Source of the DNA: Desulfobulbaceae bacterium
Lineage (GTDB): Bacteria; Desulfobacterota; Desulfobulbia; Desulfobulbales; Desulfocapsaceae
Direction of reading: 5' to 3'
Assembly: GCA_011390165.1 (NCBI GenBank)
Contig: JAABSV010000002.1
Location: forward strand, 1 to 64,000
DNA: 64,000 nucleotides
The position numbers and the translations under genes were made by a program. Every line of letters begins with the position of its first letter. The first letter of the stretch is position 1. Shown here in pieces: positions 1 to 7,893 of the stretch. The notes under the pieces are model-generated. The model was given only the letters and a program-made list of their open reading frames with translations. It was not told the DNA's origin and ran no database searches.

Positions 1-64
1 GCCTGGATGGTTGTCGCTCACCATGGCCAGCGGCGATGGCTGGTTATCCGGGTGGGATCTGTTG

Positions 65-463
65 TCACCGATCATCCTCCAGTACCAGGGAAATCATCTC
101 CAGAACCTGTGTATCTGTTTCGTCACGGTGATTGCGGATGGCACGAAACGCTTCGGGAGTGGCAATAATTCCAAGCAGAGAAATGGCCTCGCCCCTGAGT
201 AGAGGGTTTGTTGCTTCGAGGAGCGGTATCACCGAGGGTACCGCCAGGTTGAGCATTTCGGGCTGCAGCTGCTTGAGCTCTTCAAACAGCACGGATATGC
301 CCAAGCGGACCGACATCCTCTCGTCACGGAGCAGGTCTCCCGTCCAGGCATAATACTGTGGATAGCGACGAAACATCGCCACGATGTTTTCCACATGGCC
401 CTGGTCGATAAAATCGTTGATGACGATTTTCAGTTCCTGGTCACTGACTTCCTTTCTGTCCAT
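65..463 (-). CDS. HEAT-repeat-like small protein, function unknown
   Basis: The reading frame gives about 132 residues from the first ATG. A TTG 51 bases upstream is the only longer option, and neither start has a clear ribosome site. The protein looks all-helical. Near the end, PSVIPLLEATNPLLRGEAISLLGII reads like one HEAT or armadillo hairpin, preceded by a helical pair containing MFRRYPQYYAW and RLGISVLFEEL. Such repeats act as protein-binding scaffolds, so an adaptor role is possible, but I recognise no specific family. It stands alone on the minus strand, next to mobile or toxin-antitoxin debris. The 64 bases beyond it to the window edge show nothing else. Confidence 0.6.
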   Translation of the reverse strand: MDRKEVSDQELKIVINDFIDQGHVENIVAMFRRYPQYYAWTGDLLRDERMSVRLGISVLFEELKQLQPEMLNLAVPSVIPLLEATNPLLRGEAISLLGIIATPEAFRAIRNHRDETDTQVLEMISLVLEDDR

Positions 464-621
464 GGGTGCAGGGCTGTTTACCCGGGTGATCTTTTTTTCC
501 GTGCCTGGGTACAATGGCGACGATATCCTGACGGCTCTTCTTTTGAGTCAGGTGCAGGGTTTCCCGCTGGGCCGGTGGTCGTTTGCCGGAGAAGACCTTG
601 CCCTGATGACCGGCACGGATC

Positions 622-801
622 TTAGCAGATGAGAGAGATACTGCACTTGTTTTTCCCGCATCCTCTCTTCCTGTGTTGCTGCGCCTGCCTCTCGGCCTCG
701 GTCGGGTTGTCGCAGAGGATGTAGCGGAAGGTGGCGTTTTGCTGCCTACAGGCTGCAAACGCAAGTCTGGCGTTACAAGAAAAACCGTGAACTCGAATTT
801 T
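622..801 (-). pseudogene. Possible mobile-element remnant
   Basis: The minus strand holds an open stretch with no start codon that contains ATFRYILCDNPTEAERQAQQ. This resembles fragments I associate with repeated or transposase-derived sequence (a FRYI.C.NP.EAE pattern as in IS1634-type transposases), but I cannot verify it. It ends at a TAA in a run of frame-disrupted sequence and lies between a HEAT-like gene and a hipA remnant. Together with the rest of 464-884 it has no intact gene. It could equally be chance open frame. Confidence 0.25.
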
Positions 802-802
802 T

Positions 803-880
803 TATAAATCGTCACTATAAATCGTCACTATTGGCGATAAATAGGTTGATATCAACTTAAGTCGCCATAACTTGCGACTT
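803..880 (+). promoter_or_regulatory. Cluster of direct and inverted repeats before the hipA remnant; possible old hipBA operator
   Basis: Directly visible: a 13-base unit (tataaatcgtcac) in two perfect tandem copies at 803-815 and 816-828; a perfect 12-base palindrome gttgatatcaac at 845-856; and an inverted repeat aagtcgc/gcgactt at 859-865 and 874-880. An ATG follows at 885. XRE-type antitoxins such as HipB bind repeated palindromes before their own operon, so this may be the control region of a hipBA locus whose coding part was mostly deleted. That link is inference. Confidence 0.4.
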
Positions 881-884
881 GTAA

Positions 885-1112
885 ATGAAGTTTGAATCAG
901 CAATGTCCCTGAACGGTAAGCGTGACGGCATCACCATGGAGGATTTTAGGGCCTGTGCCAGGGCCGCCTCAATGAAGCGCGGCCGCGCCGAAGCCATTGT
1001 CAACGAAGTGCGCGAAACCGTATCCCGCTGGAAGCAGTATGCCGACGAGGCCGGTGTGCCGGCATTCCCCCGGGATCAGATATATCGCGCGCTGAGGCTG
1101 AAAGGATTTTGA
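885..1112 (+). pseudogene. HipA toxin kinase, C-terminal remnant
   Basis: This 75-residue frame matches only the very end of HipA-family serine/threonine kinases: an AMSLNGKRDG segment, then a helical stretch ending in KRGRAEAIVNEVRETVSRW. Full HipA is about 400-440 residues, so the ATP-binding and catalytic parts are gone and it cannot be an active toxin. The ATG at 885 follows operator-like repeats, suggesting that an internal deletion joined the start of the locus (the place hipB normally takes) to the 3' end of hipA. No hipB is visible. Family placement is from the conserved C-terminal pattern. Confidence 0.7.
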
Positions 1113-1288
1113 TGAAACGGTGCCCGGACGCCGGAAATCTGTTCAATGGCCTCAAGGGTCTTTTTCCAGCCAAGTCGTTTCCAGAGCGTCTCAATCACCA
1201 GGACACACCCCAACATATACCAGCCATCATAACAGGAGATTTTAATACCGCGGTGGGAGACCCTTCTAGCGCGTGCGGAGATTGTTTT

Positions 1289-2203
1289 TCAACCAACAAG
1301 CAGATAGATCCCGCCCACCGCCACCACCGCCCCGATAATCGCCCGCTTCGACACATGTTCGTTGTGGAGGTAGATGGCTAAGGGGATGATGCACACCGGC
1401 ACCAGCGACAGGATGGTCGAGGCCACCCCGGTGGTCAGATAGTGCAGGGTCAGCAGGGACAGGGAAACGCCAAGGAAGGGCCCGGCAAAGGATCCGATCA
1501 CGGTCAGGCCGATGGCCCTGCTGTTGGCCAGGGCCCGGCGCAGATATCCCCAGCGGCCGGTGACGGTGAACAACAGGACAAAGCAGGCAAAGGCCGCCAG
1601 CGCCCTGATCTGGGTGGCGGCAAAGGCGTCGAGATAGCCCGAGGCGGTCTGCATCCCCACCTTGGAGAGGACAAAGCCTCCGGCCTGGCCGAGCATCGCC
1701 CCCAGTCCGTAGAAAACCCCCATCGGCCGCACCCGGGTCACTGTTCTGCCCGAGCCGGGGGCCACAGTTGGGCTGCGCTCGAGTATCACCAGGGCCACGC
1801 CGGACAAGGTCACGCCGATGCCCAGCCATTGCCTGGGGGCATAGACCTCGCCAAGCAGCAGCCAGCCGATCACGGCCGCCGTAGGCGCCGCCAGGGCATG
1901 GAGCAGCATTGCCAGCCTCGGCCCCAACTCAACCAGGGCCTTGAACAGGAAGATATCGCCGATAAAAAAACCAACCACCCCGGAGAGGCTGAGATAGAGC
2001 CAGGCGTGTTGCGGGAAATCCCAGGGGAGCAGCACGCCGTCGCGAACCAGCATGGTGGCGCTGAACAGCAGCAGGGCCACCGCCAGCCGGATGATGTTGA
2101 CCGAAGTGGAGCCGACCATCTTCGCGGCGGCCGTAAAGAACTGGATGCTCAGGGTCCAGCACAACACGGTGGCAATGGCTATGAGTTCACCGAAAAAAGG
2201 CAT
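1289..2203 (-). CDS. EamA/DMT-family inner-membrane transporter
   Basis: 304 residues with about ten hydrophobic helices in two similar halves, the arrangement of EamA (drug/metabolite transporter) proteins. It starts GELIAIATVLCWTLSIQFF and carries the typical VIGWLLLGEVYAPRQWLGI motif in the first half and an LAIYLHNEHVSKRAIIGAV motif in the second. The substrate (amino acid, metabolite or drug) cannot be told from sequence. A ribosome site (aaggtgg) precedes the ATG at a loose spacing. It lies 126 bases downstream of the exported lyase gene, with a strong hairpin between them, so joint transcription is uncertain. Confidence 0.85.
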   Translation of the reverse strand: MPFFGELIAIATVLCWTLSIQFFTAAAKMVGSTSVNIIRLAVALLLFSATMLVRDGVLLPWDFPQHAWLYLSLSGVVGFFIGDIFLFKALVELGPRLAMLLHALAAPTAAVIGWLLLGEVYAPRQWLGIGVTLSGVALVILERSPTVAPGSGRTVTRVRPMGVFYGLGAMLGQAGGFVLSKVGMQTASGYLDAFAATQIRALAAFACFVLLFTVTGRWGYLRRALANSRAIGLTVIGSFAGPFLGVSLSLLTLHYLTTGVASTILSLVPVCIIPLAIYLHNEHVSKRAIIGAVVAVGGIYLLVG

Positions 2204-2275
2204 GTGCCTGCTATACCACCTTCATCCTAGCTTTGCATGGCCGATGATGGCAATCGAAGGAGAAGAGGTGTAGAC

Positions 2276-2312
2276 CCGCCCGGTGTCGACCATTGCCGGG
2301 TCCACCGGGCGG
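2276..2312 (-). terminator. Stem-loop downstream of the exported lyase gene
   Basis: A perfect 10-base inverted repeat (ccgcccggtg at 2276-2285, caccgggcgg at 2303-2312) encloses a 17-base loop just after the lyase stop. There is no clean T-run on the minus strand, so it may be a weak or Rho-assisted terminator, or an mRNA-stabilising hairpin. Confidence 0.4.
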
Positions 2313-2329
2313 CAGGTGACAGAGTTCTT

Positions 2330-3859
2330 TCAGGTACCGCTGTTCAGTAATGCGCTAAAGTCGGCGTCCAGCTTGGACAACGAGCTGTCGATATGGGCTT
2401 TTTTCTGCTCAACCCACGCTGCCTGCCCGGCCCAGAGGTTGGCTGCCTCTTTCAGCATTCGCTCAAGCTCGGCCGGCTGCGGGCCACCGACAGTGGCCCG
2501 GTTGTTGACAATGGTGACCGGGTTAAGGGTGGCCCGGAATTCTTCCTCACTCATCGGTAATGTACCAGTCTGATCGTAGTCCTTTACCGCCTCCTGGTAA
2601 ATCCGCTGCGCCTCGGCATAGGGGAAATCAAGCGGCTTGATATTGTTGCTTCTGGCATAGCTCACCACCTCGGAGGCGAAGTGATGACCTACCCGGAACG
2701 GCAGTTTGTAGGTCCGCATCAGCACATCCGCCAACTCCTGGGAAGCGGTCCAGTCACTGTTCAACTCTTCGAGTGCCCGCTCCGGGCTGATCACCAGGGA
2801 GTTGAGGATCTTGTCCCAACTCTTCAACACCTTGATGGCGGTGTCGATCATCGCCTTGTTGTCTTTGACCCCTTTCGGGTCGATCATCCCCGGTGTTATG
2901 TTGTGGGTACGAAGGACCGGTCCCAAAGCGTACATGATCGCCGAGGAGGCGTCACGGCGGGTGTTGTTGAGGATGCCCGGATTGCGTTTTTGCGGCATCG
3001 CACTCGACACGTAGGTGGTGTCACCCCCTTCCTGGAGCAGGATCCATGGGCGGGACTGGGCATATTGGGTCATCATGTCCTCGATGAAGTTGCCGACATG
3101 CAGGGCAATGCTGGTTACCACCGCGCCGACTTCGACCGGCTGCTCCATCGACGAAATCTGCGAGGCGTCGTAGGCGTTGTCAACGATTGCCGAAAAACCG
3201 AGGTACTCGGCCATGCGGGTTCTGTTCAGCGGCCAGCTGGTGCCGTTGAGCACCGTGGTGCCCATGGCGCACCGGTCGATCCGGGCATACGCCTCACGGA
3301 TTCGCTGGGCATCTCGCTCAAAGCCGGCTGCGTGACCGAGGAGATAGTGGGCGTAGCTGTTTGGTTGCGCGGCAACGCCATTGGTGTAGTTCGGCACTAT
3401 GGTTTCGGTGTGTTTCCCGGCAAGACTGAGCAATGACGTTGCCGAGGTATTGAGCTGTTCGGCAAGTGCCAGCAGATCGTCGCGGAGGATGGCGGCCCGG
3501 TAGGTTGCATGCATGTCCTGGCTGGATCGACCGGCATGAAGCAGGGTCACTTCCGGGCCGGCGGCTTTGATCAGCAGCGGTTCGAATCTGATAACCGCTG
3601 ATGGGCGTGGCCCATCCGGTTTATTTCCGTCGCTAATCACTTGGGCGAGGCCGGCGGCAACTTTCGGGGCAATGGCCGGATCGAGCAGGCCTTCGGCTGT
3701 ATTGATCACCGCGGTCGCTTTGTTGATTTGGCCCAGCCAGAAAAACTCATCTCGCACTACGGTATTGTCATCGGCGACTGTCGGGCTGACAAGCGTCACT
3801 GCCAGGATGATGTTTGCCGCGATGAGCAGCAGCGATGAAACTAATCGGCGATATGGCAT
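2330..3859 (-). CDS. Exported lyase of the argininosuccinate lyase/fumarase superfamily
   Basis: 509 residues. The first 29 or so form a clear Sec signal peptide (charged MPYRR, then LLLIAANIILAVTLVSPTVA, then ADDN), so the protein should be periplasmic. The mature part carries superfamily marks: a substrate-loop signature SSAMPQKRNPG (family SSxMPxKxNP), an earlier GRSSQDMHAT segment matching the conserved (G/T)RSSND(V/I)xxT region, and a TSWPLNR stretch. Cytosolic argininosuccinate lyase (about 460 residues) has no leader and cleaves argininosuccinate to arginine and fumarate. Here no other arg genes are near and the location is wrong for arginine synthesis, so the substrate is unknown. A strong aggggg ribosome site supports the start, hence the leader. 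Confidence 0.8.
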   Translation of the reverse strand: MPYRRLVSSLLLIAANIILAVTLVSPTVADDNTVVRDEFFWLGQINKATAVINTAEGLLDPAIAPKVAAGLAQVISDGNKPDGPRPSAVIRFEPLLIKAAGPEVTLLHAGRSSQDMHATYRAAILRDDLLALAEQLNTSATSLLSLAGKHTETIVPNYTNGVAAQPNSYAHYLLGHAAGFERDAQRIREAYARIDRCAMGTTVLNGTSWPLNRTRMAEYLGFSAIVDNAYDASQISSMEQPVEVGAVVTSIALHVGNFIEDMMTQYAQSRPWILLQEGGDTTYVSSAMPQKRNPGILNNTRRDASSAIMYALGPVLRTHNITPGMIDPKGVKDNKAMIDTAIKVLKSWDKILNSLVISPERALEELNSDWTASQELADVLMRTYKLPFRVGHHFASEVVSYARSNNIKPLDFPYAEAQRIYQEAVKDYDQTGTLPMSEEEFRATLNPVTIVNNRATVGGPQPAELERMLKEAANLWAGQAAWVEQKKAHIDSSLSKLDADFSALLNSGT

Positions 3860-4260
3860 GATGAACCCCCTGAAATGAAATTTCTTTTTGTAAGGGAGAG
3901 AAGTCTCCCACCACGCTCTTTCACTCTCTGTTCAGCACCACCTCCTTTTCTGTTGGGCACCTCAGCTTAAAAAACGGTCGCTACGAAATCACCGAAGGTG
4001 AAGCTGACCCTGTCCCCCCGGTATGTCAGTTATGGGAAAATAAGCCGACGCTGTGAAGCAATAAGAAGTTTGCTACCTACTGTAGAATTAACATGCTGAT
4101 AAGTAAACAATAATCTTTTGCTGACAGCACCTTGTGTCAGGGTGGTTATCCCCTCTGGGCTTTTAAAAAACACGTTGTAAAGACCATTTTTACGACCTAT
4201 TATGATTCCACAATAAAACATCAACAGCAAAGGTGTAAAACTGGAATCAGTGTTGGCAAA
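3860..4260. other. Gene-free stretch
   Basis: About 400 bases with no supportable gene. The base composition turns AT-rich after about 4030, unlike the flanks. It holds the 5' region of the lyase (minus strand) and may be scarred by an old insertion, since a degraded antitoxin end follows. No clear promoter was seen. Confidence 0.4.
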
Positions 4261-4389
4261 ATGTTCAGCAAGTATTTCAGAACTAAAGCAATTTCTCGCA
4301 TCGAAAACCATGCTGAAGATATCAAATTATCCAACTTGGAAAAGTTTGCGCAAGCCTTAGGTGAGAAAATCACAATAAACGTCACATAA
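4261..4389 (+). pseudogene. XRE/HigA-like antitoxin, C-terminal remnant
   Basis: Only the end of a helix-turn-helix protein is readable: [33 protein letters not shown]. This matches the recognition helix (ISRIE) and the following [12 protein letters not shown] helix of XRE-family antitoxins. The preceding helices are not recognisable and no toxin partner is present. The 42-residue frame from ATG 4261 is too short for a whole domain. It is a second toxin-antitoxin relic within 4 kb of the hipA remnant. Confidence 0.45.
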
Positions 4390-4422
4390 AGACAAAAGAA
4401 GTTTTCTGTTGTGAAGAATAAT

Positions 4423-4884
4423 ATGAAAATCTGGGTAGATGCAGATGCGTGTCCAGCAGTTGTCAAAGATATTCTGTATAAGGCGGCAGAAAGGACACGG
4501 CTGCGGTTGATTTTGGTGGCCAATACCTCTTTTCGTACACCTCAATCCTCATTCATTCATTTCGTCCATGTTCGCCAAGGAGCAGATAAGGCCGACAATG
4601 AAATAGTGCAGAAAGTTGAGCCTGGAGACCTGGTAATCACCGCCGATATCCCCTTGGCCGCAAGAGTTTTAGAAAAAGGTGCTGTGGCACTGAACCCGAG
4701 AGGAGAGGTGTACACCGAAGAAAATATAAAAGAAAGGTTGAGCACCAGAGATTTCCTTGAAGATTTGCGATCAAGCGGGGTGGAAACTGGTGGGCCGCCT
4801 GCCTTGTCCGAACGAAACAAACAGCGATTTGCCAATAGCTTGGACCAAATACTGACCAAATGTTCGAAAAGAACATCACCGTAA
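4423..4884 (+). CDS. YaiI/YqxD family protein (UPF0178, DUF188)
   Basis: 153 residues from ATG 4423 (a GTG 12 bases upstream is possible). It opens with the family signature [16 protein letters not shown] and has [39 protein letters not shown] and [15 protein letters not shown], in the usual order for the whole family length of about 150. The fold is PIN-like with conserved Asp residues (DADACP, KADN, TADIPLA), which suggests a metal-dependent nuclease. No activity is firmly established for the family. It ends 16 bases before the hybrid kinase. Confidence 0.88.
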   Translation: MKIWVDADACPAVVKDILYKAAERTRLRLILVANTSFRTPQSSFIHFVHVRQGADKADNEIVQKVEPGDLVITADIPLAARVLEKGAVALNPRGEVYTEENIKERLSTRDFLEDLRSSGVETGGPPALSERNKQRFANSLDQILTKCSKRTSP

Positions 4885-4900
4885 GAATCCGGGAAATCTC

Positions 4901-7699
4901 ATGCCTACAATCCTTGTCATTGACGACCAGCAGGAAACCCTGACCACTGTCACGAGCCTGCTGAAAAATCTGCTGCCCGATTGCGCGGTGATCATCGCCC
5001 AATCCGGTCCCGAGGGGGTCGAACAGGCGCTGCTCGAGCGCCTGTTGGCGGAAAATCAGACCGACGAGGTGGTACAGGTCGATCGGCAAGGGCGGGATAT
5101 TGCCGAGCAGAAGCAGACCGACCAGTTTGAATGGATGCTGGCCAAAAAGGCACCCTCGGATAGTGTTTCTGAGAGCGAAGCCCACGATCAAGGCTATGGC
5201 GACCTGACCGAGTTGAATCGTGATGGTATTATCCTGAAATCCATAGGTCATGAACGACTGCGAAGCTTTGCCGAAGAGTACCTCGAATTGCTCGGCACTT
5301 CCTCGGCAATCTATGAGGTGAATGGCGAGTATGCCTTCGGGATATTCTCCTCGGGCTGGTGTCGAATGATGGACTGCGCCTCGCGCCGGCTCTGCGATAC
5401 CGCCGACAACAGCAAGGCACTGAACTCGGGTCGATGGTTGTGCCACGAATCCTGCTGGACGTCATGTTCCCAGCTGGCCATTACCCGGGAAACACCGGTT
5501 GACATCGAGTGCAACGGCGGGATACGGCTCTACGCTGTACCGATCTTTGCCGACGGAAAAGTCGTCGGAGTGATTAACTTCGGGTACGGCGATCCGCCGA
5601 AAGAGCCGGGGAAACTGCGGCAACTGGCTGAAATATATGGCGTCAGCTACGATGACCTTGTTCGCCAGGCAGATGCCTACGATTCGCGCCCCCCATACAT
5701 TATCGAACTGGCGAGAAAACGTCTGCATGCCACAGCCCGGCTGATCGGTTCAATCATCGAGACCAGGCAGGCAGAGACGGCACTGCGCGAGAGCGAGGAA
5801 AAATATCGCGTCCTTTTCAATACCTTCCCGCTGGGGATCACCATAACTGACCCTTCAGGCAACATTGTTGAAAGTAATCCCCGTGCCGCCGAGCTCTTGG
5901 GCATAGCAAAAAACGAGCATGAAGCACGGCGCATCGATGGAGAACAATGGCAAATCATTCGCCCGGACGGAACACCCATGCCGGTAGAGGAGTATGCCAG
6001 CGTCCGGGCCTTGCGGGAAAACCGTCTGGTTAAAAATATCGAAATGGGCATAGTAAAACCGGATGCCGCAGTTACCTGGCTCAACGTGTCTGCCGCACCG
6101 CTTCTCTTAGAAAATTATGGCTTGGTGATCACCTACAATGACATCACCGACAGGAAAGAGGCGGAAGAGGCGCTGAAAAATCGGGAATATCTGCTGAATA
6201 AGGTATTTGATGTGCTGCCGATAGGCTTGTGGTTTGCCGATGCGAACGGCAAACTTATCCGCGGGAACCGGGCCGGGGTGAAAATATGGGGCGCCGAACC
6301 CACCGTGCCGATAGAAGAATACGGCGTCTTCAAGGCCCGTCGTCTGCCCTCCGGCAAGGAAATTGCCCCTGATGACTGGGCCCTTGCCCGCACCATTCGC
6401 GAGGGCGTCACCATCGTTGATGAAATGCTGGAAATTGACAGCTTCGATGGGAAAAGGAAAATCATTCGCAACTACACTGCGCCGGTCCTTGACGACCTGG
6501 GAAAGATTCAGGGCGCTATCGTGGTCAACCAGGACATTACGGAACGGGAGCAACTGCATGCTCAGCTCCAACAGGCCCAGAAAATGGAGTCCATCGGCCG
6601 GCTGGCCGGTGGGGTGGCCCACGACTTCAACAACATGTTGAGTGTGATTTTGGGCCATACCGAATTGGCCATTGAGAAGCTGGACCCGGCCGATCCCCTC
6701 TTTGCCGGCCTGCAGGCGGTGCAGCAGGCCGCCGAGCGCTCAGCCGCCCTGACCAGGCAACTGTTGACCTTTGCCCGCAAGCAGACCGTTGCCCCCAAAG
6801 TCATCGACCTGAACGAGATCGTGGAGGGGATGCTCAAGATGCTCCGCCGGCTGATCGGCGAGGATATCGATCTGCTCTGGAGACCCGGCCAGTCAATCCG
6901 CCCGGTCAAGGTCGACCCTGCGCAGATCGACCAACTCCTTGCCAATCTCTGTGTCAACGCCCGGGACGCCATCGCCGGGGTGGGCAAAATCACCATCGAA
7001 ACGGCCCTGGCCACCTTTGACGAAGCCTACTGCGCAGCACACCTTGGATTTTTACCCGGCGAGTACACCCTCCTGGCGGTCAGCGACAATGGCTGTGGCA
7101 TGGATCAAGAGACCCTGAACCACATCTTCGAACCCTTCTTTACCACCAAGGAACAGGGCAAGGGCACCGGGCTGGGCCTGGCGTCAGTATTCGGCATGGT
7201 CAAGCAGAACAGGGGTTTTATCAACGTCTATAGCGAACTGGGTGCGGGGACGACCTTTAGAATCTATCTGCCACGATACACGGAAAAATCGGCCACTGTG
7301 GCGGGTATGGTGCCGGACAGCCCGACCGAACCGGGCCACGAGACCATCCTCCTGGTCGAGGACGAGCCGGCTATCCTGCAAATAACCACCATGATGCTGA
7401 CCAGGCTGGGCTATACCGTCTTAGCGGCAGCCACCCCCGGCGAGGCCATTCGCCTGGCGCATGAAAATAACGGTCTGATCGACCTGTTGATCACTGACGT
7501 GGTGATGCCCGAGATGAATGGTAGGGAACTGGCCGGCAATCTGCTTACCCATTACCCGCATCTCAAGCGCCTGTTCATGTCCGGTTACACCGCCAATGTC
7601 ATCGCCCACCACGGCGTCCTCGATGGAGGGGTGCATTTCATGCAAAAGCCATTCTCTCTGCACGAGTTGTCCAGCAAGGTGCGGGAGGCGCTTGGGTAG
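4901..7699 (+). CDS. PocR-PAS-PAS hybrid sensor histidine kinase with C-terminal receiver
   Basis: 932 residues, no membrane segments, so a cytosolic sensor. Order: residues 1-41 are only the first part of a receiver domain (TILVIDDQ, then broken before the phospho-acceptor Asp); about 100-270 is a PocR ligand-binding domain with clustered Cys (CRMMDCASRRLC, HESCWTSC); two PAS domains at about 300-425 and 435-550; a HisKA domain with phospho-accepting His574 in GGVAHDFNNML; an HATPase domain (DNGCGMD, GTGLGLASVFGMV); and a receiver with Asp866 (LLITDVVMPEM). PocR domains bind small molecules, and the Cys cluster hints at metal or redox sensing. No separate response regulator is adjacent. The N-terminal receiver scrap looks like the product of a fusion or deletion. 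Confidence 0.9.
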   Translation: MPTILVIDDQQETLTTVTSLLKNLLPDCAVIIAQSGPEGVEQALLERLLAENQTDEVVQVDRQGRDIAEQKQTDQFEWMLAKKAPSDSVSESEAHDQGYGDLTELNRDGIILKSIGHERLRSFAEEYLELLGTSSAIYEVNGEYAFGIFSSGWCRMMDCASRRLCDTADNSKALNSGRWLCHESCWTSCSQLAITRETPVDIECNGGIRLYAVPIFADGKVVGVINFGYGDPPKEPGKLRQLAEIYGVSYDDLVRQADAYDSRPPYIIELARKRLHATARLIGSIIETRQAETALRESEEKYRVLFNTFPLGITITDPSGNIVESNPRAAELLGIAKNEHEARRIDGEQWQIIRPDGTPMPVEEYASVRALRENRLVKNIEMGIVKPDAAVTWLNVSAAPLLLENYGLVITYNDITDRKEAEEALKNREYLLNKVFDVLPIGLWFADANGKLIRGNRAGVKIWGAEPTVPIEEYGVFKARRLPSGKEIAPDDWALARTIREGVTIVDEMLEIDSFDGKRKIIRNYTAPVLDDLGKIQGAIVVNQDITEREQLHAQLQQAQKMESIGRLAGGVAHDFNNMLSVILGHTELAIEKLDPADPLFAGLQAVQQAAERSAALTRQLLTFARKQTVAPKVIDLNEIVEGMLKMLRRLIGEDIDLLWRPGQSIRPVKVDPAQIDQLLANLCVNARDAIAGVGKITIETALATFDEAYCAAHLGFLPGEYTLLAVSDNGCGMDQETLNHIFEPFFTTKEQGKGTGLGLASVFGMVKQNRGFINVYSELGAGTTFRIYLPRYTEKSATVAGMVPDSPTEPGHETILLVEDEPAILQITTMMLTRLGYTVLAAATPGEAIRLAHENNGLIDLLITDVVMPEMNGRELAGNLLTHYPHLKRLFMSGYTANVIAHHGVLDGGVHFMQKPFSLHELSSKVREALG

Positions 7700-7756
7700 A
7701 CGGGGGAGTTGGGGGAGCTGGAGGAGTTGGAGGAGCTGGGGGGAGCTGGGGGAGCC
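7700..7756. repeat. Low-complexity ggagttgg/ggagctgg repeat
   Basis: Directly after the kinase stop comes an imperfect tandem array of 8-9-base units (ggagttgg, ggagctgg) ending where the MITE-like element begins. Such purine-rich simple repeats expand by slippage. No coding role is likely. Confidence 0.6.
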
Positions 7757-7893
7757 GGGTCGGACCGGGTACGGGCAGCAAACCCCAGCTTAGGAGGCCA
7801 TTTAAGCCCTATAAAATGGCTATTTAAGGCTTGAAATTGGCAAATTTTTTAACATTTGTCGTATGATTACAGCCTATTAATTCGGTCCGACCC
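7757..7893. mobile_element. Small MITE/REP-like element with 11-base terminal inverted repeats
   Basis: Perfect 11-base inverted ends (gggtcggaccg at 7757-7767, cggtccgaccc at 7883-7893) bound a 137-base unit that is far more AT-rich than its flanks. Inside is a hairpin (gccattt at 7797-7803, aaatggc at 7814-7820). No gene fits. The right end supplies the last residues and stop codon of glcF, so it inserted at, or became part of, that gene's 3' end. Non-autonomous elements of this size are usually mobilised by a transposase elsewhere. That more copies exist in the genome is a prediction. Confidence 0.5.

Noticed and set aside
441-815. 124-residue minus-strand frame
   Set aside because: No start support, low-complexity basic composition, overlaps the HEAT-like gene in another frame.
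4030-4311. 93-residue minus-strand frame
   Set aside because: Sits in an AT-rich relic region, no ribosome site, no recognisable family.
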